Positions 1 to 13,600 of a stretch of 64,000 nt of DNA are shown one piece after another; within the stretch, counting starts at the first letter, position 1; each line of letters starts with the position of its first letter. A program made the position numbers and the translations under genes. Below the pieces are notes generated by a model that saw only the letters and a program-made list of their open reading frames with translations, ran no database searches and had not been told where the DNA came from. The DNA comes from Hippophae tibetana (Eukaryota; Streptophyta; Magnoliopsida; Rosales; Elaeagnaceae), in contig CM072801.1 of NCBI GenBank assembly GCA_037013495.1, positions 109,251,816 through 109,315,815 of the forward strand. The letters run 5' to 3'.

Positions 1-294
1 GTGTCCTTAAAGTCTTGTCTTTTATTTCAATTTGGTAGACATTGTTTTCAACTTTGGATTTCATATCTTATTTTTCTTTAAAATCATGTCATCTTTTACT
101 TTTCTTTGTTTTATGTGTTCCACCTTTCTTTCTTCTTGAGAAAAACAAGAGAGCTAATACAGTTCACAGTGTAAAAACAAAAAGAAGGTATTAATTGTGG
201 TTGTAACTAAAAACTGTTATAACTTTTATTTTATGCATCGAAATGAGTACTATAACATATCAAATCTGAAGCTCGTTCCGATGCCTAAAAACGT

Positions 295-2968
295 ACCGTA
301 GCAATAGTATATTTCCCCACTTTTGTCAACCCAAATTTCATGGTTCATACTACATAATGATGTCTTAAACTTTGGTCGCACCTTATTTCGTTGTAATCTC
401 TTCTTGCTCTTTAGGATTTCAATTTGTTCATCTTAGCCATATTCTTAGTATTTCAATCTTTCTTATTCCATTGAGTTCCAGCGTTCTTAGGTTGTCCGCA
501 AAAGGGATTCGCATCGTTTGGGATCATAACCTTGGATGTGGAAAATGGAGTATCTATCTTCAAATATCTATTTTTAGAATTTTAGATTTAAAAACTTTTG
601 TGCTTTGGAGGTTTTCTCCTCTCTTAAGTCACAATTTCCAAATAGGGAAAGAAATTGTGTCCTTAAAGTCTTGTATTTTATTTCAATTTTGTTGACATTG
701 TTTTCCACTTTGGATTTTGATATCTTATTTTTCTTTAAAATCATGTCATCTTTTACTTTTCTTTGTTTTATGTGTTCCACCTTTCTTTATTCTTGAGAAA
801 AACAAGAGAGCTAATACAGTTCACAGTGTAAAAACAAAAAGAAGGTATTAATTGTGGTTGTAACTAAAAACTGTTATAACTTTTATTTTGTGCATCGAAA
901 TGAGTACTATAACATATCAAATCTGAAGCTCGTTCCGATGGCTAAAAACGCACCGTAGAATTAGTATATTTCCCCACTTTTGTCAACCCAAATTTCATGG
1001 TGCATACTACATAATGATGTCTTAAACTTTGGTCGCACCTTATTTCATTGTAATCTCTTCTTGCTCTTTAGGATTTCAATTTGTTCATCTTAGCCATATT
1101 CTTAGTAATTCAATCTTTCTTATTCCATTGAGTTCCAGCGTTCTTAGGTTGTCCGCAAAATGGATTCGCATCGTTTGGGATCATAACCTTGGGTGCTGAA
1201 AATGGTGTATCTACCTTCACATATCTATTTTAAGAATTTTATGTTTAAAACATTTTGTGCTTTGGAGGTTTTCTCCTCTCTTAAGTCACAATTTCCAAAA
1301 AAAGAAAGAAATTGTGTCCTTAAAGTCTTGTCTTTTATTTCAATTTGGTAGACATTGTTTTCAACTTTGGATTTCATATCTTATTTTTCTTTAAAATCAT
1401 GTCATCTTTTACTTTTCTTTGTTTTATGTGTGCCACCTTTCTTTCTTCTTGAGAAAAACAAGAGAGCTAATACAGTTCACAGTGTAAAAACAAAAAGAAG
1501 GTATTAATTGTGGTTGTAACTAAAAACTGTTATAACTTTTATTTTGTCCATCGAAATGAGTACTATAACATATCAAATCTGAAGCTCGTTCCGATTCCTA
1601 AAAACGCACCGTAGCAATAGTATATTTCCCCACTTTTGTCAACCCAAATTTCATGGTTCATACTACATAATGATGTCTTAAACTTTGGTCGCACCTTATT
1701 TCGTTGTAATCTCTTCTTGCTCTTTAGGATTTCAATTTGTTCATCTTAGCCATATTCTTAGTATTTCAATCTTTCTTATTCCATTGAGTTCCAGCGTTCT
1801 TAGGTTGTCCGCAAAAGGGATTCGCATCGTTTGGGATCATAACCTTGGATGTGGAAAATGGAGTATCTATCTTCAAATATCTATTTTTAGAATTTTAGAT
1901 TTAAAAACTTTTGTGCTTTGGAGGTTTTCTCCTCTCTTAAGTCACAATTTCCAAATAGGGAAAGAAATTGTGTCCTTAAAGTCTTGTATTTTATTTCAAT
2001 TTTGTTGACATTGTTTTCCACTTTGGATTTTGATATCTTATTTTTCTTTAAAATCATGTCATCTTTTACTTTTCTTTGTTTTATGTGTTCCACCTTTCTT
2101 TATTCTTGAGAAAAACAAGAGAGCTAATACAGTTCACAGTGTAAAAACAAAAAGAAGGTATTAATTGTGGTTGTAACTAAAAACTGTTATAACTTTTATT
2201 TTGTGCATCGAAATGAGTACTATAACATATCAAATCTGAAGCTCGTTCCGATGGCTAAAAACGCACCGTAGAATTAGTATATTTCCCCACTTTTGTCAAC
2301 CCAAATTTCATGGTGCATACTACATAATGATGTCTTAAACTTTGGTCGCACCTTATTTCATTGTAATCTCTTCTTGCTCTTTAGGATTTCAATTTGTTCA
2401 TCTTAGCCATATTCTTAGTAATTCAATCTTTCTTATTCCATTGAGTTCCAGCGTTCTTAGGTTGTCCGCAAAATGGATTCGCATCGTTTGGGATCATAAC
2501 CTTGGGTGCTGAAAATGGTGTATCTACCTTCACATATCTATTTTAAGAATTTTATGTTTAAAACATTTTGTGCTTTGGAGGTTTTCTCCTCTCTTAAGTC
2601 ACAATTTCCAAAAAAAGAAAGAAATTGTGTCCTTAAAGTCTTGTCTTTTATTTCAATTTGGTAGACATTGTTTTCAACTTTGGATTTCATATCTTATTTT
2701 TCTTTAAAATCATGTCATCTTTTACTTTTCTTTGTTTTATGTGTGCCACCTTTCTTTCTTCTTGAGAAAAACAAGAGAGCTAATACAGTTCACAGTGTAA
2801 AAACAAAAAGAAGGTATTAATTGTGGTTGTAACTAAAAACTGTTATAACTTTTATTTTGTCCATCGAAATGAGTACTATAACATATCAAATCTGAAGCTC
2901 GTTCCGATTCCTAAAAACGCACCGTAGCAATAGTATATTTCCCCACTTTTGTCAACCCAAATTTCATG
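295..2968 (+). repeat. Dimeric higher-order repeat, 1313-bp unit, about 2 copies
   Basis: Bases 295-1655 recur at 1608-2968 with a shift of 1313 bp and no difference that I noticed. Shared private variants include AATTTCATGGTTCATAC followed by the GGATGTGGAAAATGG form, the TTTTGATATC form, GATGGCTAAAAACG with GTAGAATTAG, and TGTGTGCCACC. To the left (before about 295) the copies differ, for example TTATGCATCG at about 230 against TTGTCCATCG at about 1543. To the right the match ends where TGGTTCATAC becomes TGGTGCATAC near 2968. Confidence 0.88.
630..659. repeat. Per-monomer inverted repeat, 9-bp arms, 12-nt loop (first copy)
   Basis: CACAATTTC at 630-638 and GAAATTGTG at 651-659 are perfect reverse complements separated by 12 A-rich bases. 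The same element lies about once per monomer through the window. Some class II copies have CCCAATTTC in the left arm (for example around 20325, 22290, 26226 and 59012), giving one mismatch, and two copies near 9841 and 13778 have GAAATTTTG in the right arm. It could form a small hairpin or cruciform. The function is unknown. Dyad symmetries are a reported feature of some centromeric satellites, but no such role is shown here. Confidence 0.85.
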
Positions 2969-5900
2969 GTGCATACTACATAATGATGTCTTAAACTTTG
3001 GTCACACCTTATTTCATTGTAATCTCTTCTTGCTCTTTAGGATTTCAATTTGTTCATTTTAGCCATATTCATAGTAATTCAATCTTTCTTATTCCATTGA
3101 GTTCCAGCGTTCTTAGGTTGTCCGCAAAATGGATTCGCATCGTTTGGGATCATAACCTTGGTTGCTGAAAATGGTGTATCTACCTTCACATATCTATTTT
3201 AAGAATTTTAGGTTTAAAACATTTTGTGCTTTGGAGGTTTTCTCCTCTCTTAAGTCACAATTTCCAAAAAGAGAAAGAAATTGTGTCCTTAAAGTCTTGT
3301 CTTTTATTTCAATTTTGTAGACATTGTTTTCAACTTTGGATTTCATATCTTATTTTTCTTTAAAATCATGTCATCTTTTACTTTTCTTTGTTTTATGTGT
3401 TCCACCTTTCTTTCTTCTTGAGAAAAACAAGAGAGCTAATACAGTTCACAGTGTAAAAACAAAAAGAAGGTATTAATTGTGGTTGTAACTAAAAACTGTT
3501 ATAACTTTTATTTTGTCCATCGAAATGAGTACTATAACATATCAAATCTGAAGCTCGTTCCGATACAGAAAAACGCACCGTAGCAATAGTATATTTCCCC
3601 ACTTTTGTCAACCCAAATTTCATGGTGCATACTAAATAATGATGTCTTAAACTTTGGTCGCACCTTATTTCATTGTAATCTCTTCTTGCTCTTTAGTATT
3701 TCAATTTGTTCCTCTTCGCCATATTCTTAGTAATTCAATCAATCTTATTCCATTGAGTTCTAGCGTTCTTAGGTTGTCCGCAAAAGGGATTCGCATCGTT
3801 TGGGATCATAACCTTGGTTGCTAAAAATGGTGTATCTACCTTCACATATCTATTTTTAGAATTTTAGGTTTAAAAAATTTTGTGCTTTGGAGGTTTTCTC
3901 CTCTCTTAAGTCACAATTTCCAAAAAGAGAAAGAAATTGTGTCCTTAAAGTCTTGTCTTTTATTTCAATTTTTTTGACATTGTTTTCCACTTTGGATTTC
4001 ATATCTTATTTTTCTTTAAAATCTTGTCATCTTTTACTTTTTTTTGTTTTATGTGTTCCACCTTTCTTTCTTCTTGAGAAAAACAAGAGAGCTAATACAG
4101 TTCACAGTGTAAAAACAAAAAGAAGGTATTAATTGAGGTTGTAACTAAAAACTGTTATAACTTTTATTTTGTGGATCGAAATGAGTACTATAACATATCA
4201 AATCTGAAGCTTGTTCCGATGCCTAAAAACGCACCGTAGCAATAGTATATTTCCCCACATTTGTCAACCCAAATTTCATGGTGCATACTACATAATGATG
4301 TCTTAAACTTTGGTCGCACCTTATTTCGTTGTAATCTCTTCTTGCTCTTTAGTATTTCAATTTGTTCCTCTTCGCCATATTCTTAGTAATTCAATCAATC
4401 TTATTCCATTGAGTTCTAGCGTTCTTAGGTTGTCCGCAAAAGGGATTCGCATCGTTTGGGATCATAACCTTGGTTGCTAAAAATGGTGTATCTACCTTCA
4501 CATATCTATTTTTAGAATTTTAGGTTTAAAAACATTTGTGCTTTGGAGGTTTTCTCCTCTCTTCAGTCACAATTTCCAAAAAGAGAAAGAAATTGTGTCC
4601 TTAAAGTCTTGTCTTTTATTTCAATTTTTTTGACATTGTTTTCCACTTTGGATTTCATACTTTTATTTTTCTTTAAAATCTTGTCATCTTTTACTTTTCT
4701 TTGTTTTATGTGTTCCACCTTTCTTTCTTCTTGAGAAAAACAAGAGAGCTAATACAGTTCACAGTGTAAAAACAAAAAGAAGGTATTAATTGTGGTTGTA
4801 ACTAAAAACTGTTATAACTTTTATTTTGTGCATCGAAATGAGTACAATAACATATCAAATCTGAAGCTCGTTCCGATGCCTAAAAACGCACCGTAGCAAT
4901 AGTATATTTCCCCACTTTTGTCAACCCAAATTTCATGGTGCATACTACATAATGATGTCTTAAACTTTGGTCGCACCTTATTTCGTTGTAATCTCTTCTT
5001 GCTCTTTAGGATTTCAATTTGTTCATCTTAGCCATATTCTTAGTATTTCAATCTTTCTTATTCCATTGAGTTCCAGCGTTCTTAGGTTGTCCGCAAAAGG
5101 GATTCGCATCGTTTTGGGATCATAACCTTGGATGTGGAAAATGGAGTATCTATCTTCAAATATCTATTTTTAGAATTTTAGATTTAAAAACTTTTGTGCT
5201 TTGGAGGTTTTCTCCTCTCTTAAGTCACAATTTCCAAAAAGGGAAAGAAATTGTGTCCTTAAAGTCTTGTATTTTATTTCAATTTTGTTGACATTGTTTT
5301 CCACTTTGGATTTTGATATCTTATTTTTCTTTAAAATCATGTCATCTTTTACTTTTCTTTGTTTTATGTGTTCCACCTTTCTTTATTCTTGAGAAAAACA
5401 AGAGAGCTAATACAGTTCACAGTGTAAAAACAAAAAGAAGGTATTAATTGTGGTTGTAACTAAAAACTGTTATAACTTTTATTTTGTGCATCGAAATGAG
5501 TACTATAACATATCAAATCTGAAGCTCGTTCCGATGGCTAAAAACGCACCGTAGAATTAGTATATTTCCCCACTTTTGTCAACCCAAATTTCATGGTGCA
5601 TACTACATAATGATGTCTTAAACTTTGGTCGCACCTTATTTCATTGTAATCTCTTCTTGCTCTTTAGGATTTCAATTTGTTCATCTTAGCCATATTCTTA
5701 GTAATTCAATCTTTCTTATTCCATTGAGTTCCAGCGTTCTTAGGTTGTCCGCAAAATGGATTCGCATCGTTTGGGATCATAACCTTGGGTGCTGAAAATG
5801 GTGTATCTACCTTCACATATCTATTTTAAGAATTTTATGTTTAAAACATTTTGTGCTTTGGAGGTTTTCTCCTCTCTTAAGTCACAATTTCCAAAAAAAG

Positions 5901-7650
5901 AAAGAAATTGTGTCCTTAAAGTCTTGTGTTTTATTTCAATTTGGTAGACAATGTTTTCAACTTTGGATTTCATATCTTATTTTTCTTTAAAATCATGTCA
6001 TCTTTTACTTTTCTTTGTTTTATGTGTGCCACCTTTCTTTCTTCTTGAGAAAAACAAGAGAGCTAATACAGTTCACAGTGTAAAAACAAAAAGAAGGTAT
6101 TAATTGTGGTTGTAACTAAAAACTGTTATAACTTTTATTTTGTCCATCGAAATGAGTACTATAACATATCAAATCTGAAGCTCGTTCCGATTCCTAAAAA
6201 CGCACCGTAGCAATAGTATATTTCCCCACTTTTGTCAACCCAAATTTCATGGTGCATACTACATAATGATGTCTTAAACTTTGGTCACACCTTATTTCAT
6301 TGTAATCTCTTCTTGCTCTTTAGGATTTCAATTTGTTCATTTTAGCCATATTCATAGTAATTCAATCTTTCTTATTCCATTGAGTTCCAGCGTTCTTAGG
6401 TTGTCCGCAAAATGGATTCGCATCGTTTGGGATCATAACCTTGGTTGCTGAAAATGGTGTATCTACCTTCACATATCTATTTTAAGAATTTTAGGTTTAA
6501 AACATTTTGTGCTTTGGAGGTTTTCTCCTCTCTTAAGTCACAATTTCCAAAAAGAGAAAGAAATTGTGTCCTTAAAGTCTTGTCTTTTATTTCAATTTTG
6601 TAGACATTGTTTTCAACTTTGGATTTCATATCTTATTTTTCTTTAAAATCATGTCATCTTTTACTTTTCTTTGTTTTATGTGTTCCACCTTTCTTTCTTC
6701 TTGAGAAAAACAAGAGAGCTAATACAGTTCACAGTGTAAAAACAAAAAGAAGGTATTAATTATGGTTGTAACTAAAAACTGTTATAACTTTTATTTTGTC
6801 CATCGAAATGAGTACTATAACATATCAAATCTGAAGCTCGTTCCGATGCCTAAAAACGCACCGTAGCAATAGTATATTTCCCCACATTTGTCAACCCAAA
6901 TTTCATGGTGCATACTACATAATGATGTCTTAAACTTTGGTCGCACCTTATTTCGTTGTAATCTCTTCTTGCTCTTTAGTATTTAAATTTGTTCCTCTTC
7001 GCCATATTCTTAGTAATTCAATCAATCTTATTCCATTGAGTTCTAGCGTTCTTAGGTTGTCCGCAAAAGGGATTCGCATCGTTTGGGATCATAACCTTGG
7101 TTGCTAAAAATGGTGTATCTACCTTCACATATCTATTTTTAGAATTTTAGGTTTAAAAACATTTGTGCTTTGGAGGTTTTCTCCTCTCTTAAGTCACAAT
7201 TTCCAAAAAGAGAAAGAAATTGTGTCCTTAAAGTCTTGTCTTTTATTTCAATTTTTTTGACATTGTTTTCCACTTTGGATTTCATACTTTTATTTTTCTT
7301 TAAAATCTTGTCATCTTTTACTTTTCTTTGTTTTATGTGTTCCACCTTTCTTTCTTCTTGAGAAAAACAAGAGAGCTAATACAGTTCACAGTGTAAAAAC
7401 AAAAAGAAGGTATTAATTGTGGTTGTAACTAAAAACTGTTATAACTTTTATTTTGTGCATCGAAATGAGTACAATAACATATCAAATCTGAAGCTCGTTC
7501 CGATGCCTAAAAACGCACCGTAGCAATAGTATATTTCCCCACTTTTGTCAACCCAAATTTCATGGTGCATACTACATAATGATGTCTTAAACTTTGGTCG
7601 CACCTTATTTCGTTGTAATCTCTTCTTGCTCTTTAGGATTTCAATTTGTT
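1660..7650 (+). repeat. Pentamer/tetramer mosaic block
   Basis: Bases of roughly 1660-3540 recur at about 4943-6823, a shift of about 3283 bp or five monomers. After that the match changes partner: 6848-7600 instead resembles 4220-4970, a shift of about 2627 bp or four monomers. The change is marked by the rare CCCCACATTTG, seen only near 4253 and 6880, and by the GAGTACAATAAC variant near 4840 and 7467. The block overlaps the preceding dimer at its left end because the second dimer copy is part of the pentamer. Confidence 0.75.
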
Positions 7651-10600
7651 CATTTTAGCCATATTCTTAGTAATTCAATCTTTCTTATTCCATTGAGTTC
7701 CAGCGTTCTTAGGTTGTCCGCAAAATGGATTCGCATCGTTTGGGATCATAACCTTGGTTGCTGAAAATGGTGTATCTACCTTCACATATCTATTTTAAGA
7801 ATTTTAGGTTTAAAACATTTTGTGCTTTGGAGGTTTTCTCCTCTCTTAAGTCACAATTTCCAAAAAGAGAAAGAAATTGTGTCCTTAAAGTCTTGTCTTT
7901 TATTTCAATTTTGTAGACATTGTTTTCAACTTTGGATTTCATATCTTATTTTTCTTTAAAATCATGTCATCTTTTACTTTTCTTTGTTTTATGTGTTCCA
8001 CCTTTCTTTCTTCTTGAGAAAAACAAGAGAGCTAATACAGTTCACAGTGTAAAAACAAAAAGAAGGTATTAATTGTGGTTGTAACTAAAAACTGTTATAA
8101 CATTTATTTTGTCCATCGAAATGAGTACTATAACATATCAAATCTGAAGCTCGTTCCGATACCGAAAAACGCACCGTAGCAATAGTATATTTCCCCACTT
8201 TTGTCAACCCAAATTTCATGGTGCATACTACATAATGATGTCTTAAACTTTGGTCGCACCTTATTTCGTTGTAATCTCTTCTTGCTCTTTAGTATTTCAA
8301 TTTGTTCCTCTTCGCCATATTCTTAGTAATTCAATCAATCTTATTCCATTGAGTTCTCGCGTTCTTAGGTTGTCCGCAAAAGGGATTCGCATCGTTTGGG
8401 ATCATAACCTTGGTTGCGAAAAATGGTGTATCTACCTTCACATATCTATTTTTAGAATTTTAGGTTTAAAAAATTTTGTGCTTTGGAGGTTTTCTCCTCT
8501 CTTAAGTCACAATTTCCAAAAAGAGAAGGAAATTGTGTCCTTAAAGTCTTGTCTTTTATTTCAATTTTGTAGACATTGTTTTCAACTTTGAATTTCATAT
8601 CTTATTTTTCTTTAAAATCTTGTCATCTTTTACTTTTTTTTGTTTTATGTGTTCCACCTTTCTTTCTTCTTGAGAAAAACAAGAGAGCTAATACAGTTCA
8701 CAGTGTAAAAACAAAAAGAAGGTATTAATTGAGGTTGAACTAAAAACTGTTATAACTTTTATTTTGTGCATCGAAATGAGTACTATAACATATCAAATCT
8801 GAAGCTCGTTCCGATGCCTAAAAACGCACCGTAGCAATAGTATATTTCCCCACTTTTGTCAACCCAAATTTCATGGTGCATACTACATAATGATGTCTTA
8901 AACTTTGGTCGCACCTTATTTCGTTGTAATCTCTTCTTGCTCTTTAGTATTTCAATTTGTTCCACTTCGCCATATTCTTAGTAATTCAATCAATCTTATT
9001 CCATTGAGTTCTAGCGTTCTTAGGTTGTCCGCAAAAGGGATTCGCATCGTTTGGGATCATAACCTTGGTTGCTAAAAATGGTGTATCTACCTTCACATAT
9101 CTATTTTTAGAATTTTAGGTTTAAAAAATTTTGTGCTTTGGAGGTTTTCTCCTCTCTTAAGTCACAATTTCCAAAAAGAGAAAGAAATTGTGTCCTTAAA
9201 GTCTTGTCTTTTATTTCAATTTTTTTGACATTGTTTTCCACTTTGGATTTCATACATTTATTTTTCTTTAAAATCTTGTCATCTTTTACTTTTCTTTGTT
9301 TTATGTGTTCCACCTTTCTTTCTTCTTGAGAAAAACAAGAGAGCTAATACAGTTCACAGTGTAAAAACAAAAAGAAGGTATTAATTGTGGTTGTAACTAA
9401 AAACTGTTATAACTTTTATTTTGTGCATCGAAATGAGTACTATAACATATCAAATCTGAAGCTCGTTCCGATGCCTAAAAACGCACCGTAGCAATAGTAT
9501 ATTTCCTCACTTTTGTCAACCCAAATTTCATGGTTCATACTACATAATGATGTCTTAAACTTTGGTCGCACCTTATTTCGTTGTAATCTCTTCTTGCTCT
9601 TTAGGATTTCAATTTGTTCATCTTAGCCCTATTCTTAGTATTTCAATCTTTCTTATTCCATTGAGTTCCAGCGTTCTTAGGTTGTCCGCAAAACTTGATT
9701 CGCATCGTTTGGGATCATAACCTTGGATGTGGAAAATGGAGTATCTATCTTCAAATATCTATTTTTAGAATTTTAGATTTAAAAACTTTTGTGCTTTGGA
9801 GGTTTTCTCCTCTCTTAAGTCACAATTTCCAAAAAGGGAAAGAAATTTTGTCCTTAAAGTCTTGTATTTTATTTCAATTTTGTTGACATTGTTTTCCACT
9901 TTGGATTTTGATAACTTATTTTTCTTTAAAATCATGTCATCTTTTACTTTTCTTTGTTTTATGTGTTCCACCTTTCTTTCTTCTTGAGAAAAACAAGAGA
10001 GCTAATACAGTTCACAGTGTAAAAACAAAAAGAAGGTATTAATTGTGGTTGTAACTAAAAACTGTTATAACTTTTATTTTGTGCATCGAAATGAGTACTA
10101 TAACATATCAAATCTGAAGCTCATTCCGATGCCTAAAAACGCACAGTAGCAATAGTATATTTCCCCACTTTTGTCAACCCAAATTTCATGGTGCATACTA
10201 CATAATGATGTCTTAAACTTTGGTCGCACCTTATTTCATTGTAATCTCTTCTTGCTCTTTAGGATTTCAATTTGTTCATTTTAGCCATATTCTTAGTAAT
10301 TCAATCTTTCTTATTCCATTGAGTTCCAGCGTTCTTAGGTTGTCCGCAAAATGGATTCGCATCGTTTGGGATCATAACCTTGGTTGCTGAAAATGGTGTA
10401 TCTACCTTCACATATCTATTTTAAGAATTTTAGGTTTAAAACATTTTGTGCTTTGGAGGTTTTCTCCTCTCTTAAGTCACAATTTCCAAAAAGATAAAGA
10501 AATTGTGTCCTTAAAGTCTTGTCTTTTATTTCAATTTTGTAGACATTGCTTTCAACTTTGCATTTCATATCTTATTTTTCTTTAAAATCATGTCATCTTT

Positions 10601-13600
10601 TACTTTTCTTTGTTTTATGTGTTCCACCTTTCTTTCTTCTTGAGAAAAACAAGAGAGCTAATACAGTTCACAGTGTAAAAACAAAAAGAAGGTATTAATT
10701 GTGGTTGTAACTAAAAACTGTTATAACTTTTATTTTGTCCATCGAAATGAGTTCTATAACATATCAAATCTGAAGCTCGTTCCGATACCTAAAAACGCAC
10801 CGTAGCAATAGTATATTTCCCCACTTTTGTCAACCCAAATTTCATGGTGCATACTACATAATGATGTCTTAAACTTTGGTCGCACCTTATTTCGTTGTAA
10901 TCTCTTCTTGCTCTTTAGTATTTCAATTTGTTCCTCTTCGCCATATTCTTAGTAATTCAATCAATCTTATTCCATTGAGTTCTAGCGTTCTTAGGTTGTC
11001 CGCAAAAGGGATTCGCATCGTTTGGGATCATAACCTTGGTTGCTAAAAATGGTGTATCTACCTTCACATATCTATTTTTTGAATTTTAGGTTTAAAAAAT
11101 TTTGTGCTTTGGAGGTTTTCTCCTCTCTTAAGTCACAATTTCCAAAAAGAGAAAGAAATTGTGTCCTTAAAGTCTTGTCTTTTATTTCAATTTTGTTGAC
11201 ATTGTTTTCCACTTTGGATTTCATATCTTATTTTTCTTTAAAATCATGTCATCTTTTACTTTTCTTTGTTTTATGTGTTCCATCTTTCTTTCTTCTTGAG
11301 AAAAACAAGAGAGCTAATACAGTTCACATTGTAAAAACAAAAAGAAGGTATTAATTGTGGTTGTAACTAAAAACTGTTATAACTTTTATTTTGTGCATCG
11401 AAATGAGTACTATAACATATCAAATCTGAAGCTCATTCCGATGAATAAAAACGCACAGTAGTAATAGTATATTTCCCCACTTTTGTCAACCCAAATTTCA
11501 TGGTGCATACTACATAATGATGTCTTAAACTTTGGTCGCACCTTATTTCATTGTAATCTCTTCTTGCTCTTTAGGATTTCAATTTGTTCATTTTAGCCAT
11601 ATTCTTAGTAATTCAATCTTTCTTATTCCATTGAGTTCCAGCGTTCTTAGGTTGTCCGCAAAATGGATTCGCATCGTTTGGGATCATAACCTTGGTTGCT
11701 GAAAATGGTGTATCTACCTTCACATATCTATTTTAAGAATTTTAGGTTTAAAACATTTTGTGCTTTGGAGGTTTTCTCCTCTCTTAAGTCACAATTTCCA
11801 AAAAGAGAAAGAAATTGTGTCCTTAAAGTCTTGTCTTTTATTTCAATTTTGTAGACATTGTTTTCAACTTTGGATTTCATATCTTATTTTTCTTTAAAAT
11901 CATGTCATCTTTTACTTTTCTTTGTTTTATGTGTTCCACCTTTCTTTCTTCTTGTGAAAAACAGAGAGCTAATACAGTTCACAGTGTAAAAACAAAAAGA
12001 AGGTATTAATTGTGGTTGTAACTAAAAACTGTTGTAACTTTTATTTTGTCCATCGAAATGAGTACTATAACATATCAAATCTGAAGCTCGTTCCGATACC
12101 GAAAAACGCACCGTAGCAATAGTATATTTCCCCACTTTTGTCAACCCAAATTTCATGGTGCATACTACATAATGATGTCTTAAACTTTGGTCGCACCTTA
12201 TTTCGTTGTAATCTCTTCTTGCTCTTTAGTATTTCAATTTGTTCCTCTTCGCCATATTCTTAGTAATTCAATCAATCTTATTCCATTGAGTTCTAGCGTT
12301 CTTAGGTTGTCCGCAAAAGGGATTCGCATCGTTTGGGATCATAACCTTGGTTGCTAAAAATGGTGTATCTACCTTCACATATCTATTTTTAGAATTTTAG
12401 GTTTAAAAAATTTTGTGCTTTGGAGGTTTTCTCCTCTCTTAAGTCACAATTTCCAAAAAGAGAAAAAAATTGTGTCCTTAAAGTCTTGTCTTTTATTTCA
12501 ATTTTTTTGACATTGTTTTCCACTTTGGATTTCATATCTTATTTTTCTTTAAAATCTTGTCATATTTTACTTTTTTTTGTTTTATGTGTTCCACCTTTCT
12601 TTCTTCTTGAGAAAAACAAGAGAGCTAATACAGTTCACAGTGTAAAAACAAAAAGAAGGTATTAATTGAAGTTGAACTAAAAACTGTTATAACTTTTATT
12701 TTGTGCATCGAAATGAGTACTATAACATATCAAATCTGAAGCTCGTTCCGATGCCTAAAAACGCACCGTAGCAATAGTATATTTCCCCACTTTTGTCAAC
12801 CCAAATTTCATGGTGCATACTACATAATGATGTCTTAAACTTTGGTCGCACCTTATTTCGTTGTAATCTCTTCTTGCTCTTTAGTATTTCAATTTGTTCC
12901 TCTTCGCCATATTCTTAGTAATTCAATCAATCTTATTCCATTGAGTTCTAGCGTTCTTAGGTTGTCCGCAAAAGGGATTCGCATCGTTTGGGATCATAAC
13001 CTTGGTTGCTAAAAATGGTGTATCTACCTTCACATATATATTTTTAGAATTTTAGGTTTAAAAAACTTTGTGCTTTGGAGGTTTTCTCCTCTCTTAAGTC
13101 ACAATTTCCAAAAAGAGAAAGAAATTGTGTCCTTAAAGTCTTGTCTTTTATTTCAATTTTTTTGACATTGTTTTCCACTTTGGATTTCATACTTTTATTT
13201 TTCTTTAAAATCTTGTCATCTTTTACTTTTCTTTGTTTTATGTGTTCCACCTTTCTTTCTTCTTGAGAAAAACAAAAGAGCTAATACAGTTCACAGTGTA
13301 AAAACAAAAAGAAGGTATTAATTGTGGTTGTAACTAAAAACTGTTATAACTTTTATTTTGTGCATCGAAATGAGTACTATAACATATCAAATCTGAAGCT
13401 CGTTCCGATGCCTAAAAACGCACCGTAGCAATAGTATATTTCCTCACTTTTGTCAACCCAAATTTCATGGTGCATACTACATAATGATGTCTTAAACTTT
13501 GGTCGCACCTTATTTCGTTGTAATCTCTTCTTGCTCTTTAGGATTTCAATTTGTTCATCTTAGCCATATTCTTAGTATTTCAATCTTTCTTATTCCATTG

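Noticed and set aside
372..695. 107-codon forward frame, repeated identically at 1685-2008
   Set aside because: The start is TTG, and the repeat at 1685 is explained by the 1313-bp dimer duplication. The frame is broken in nearly all other monomers.
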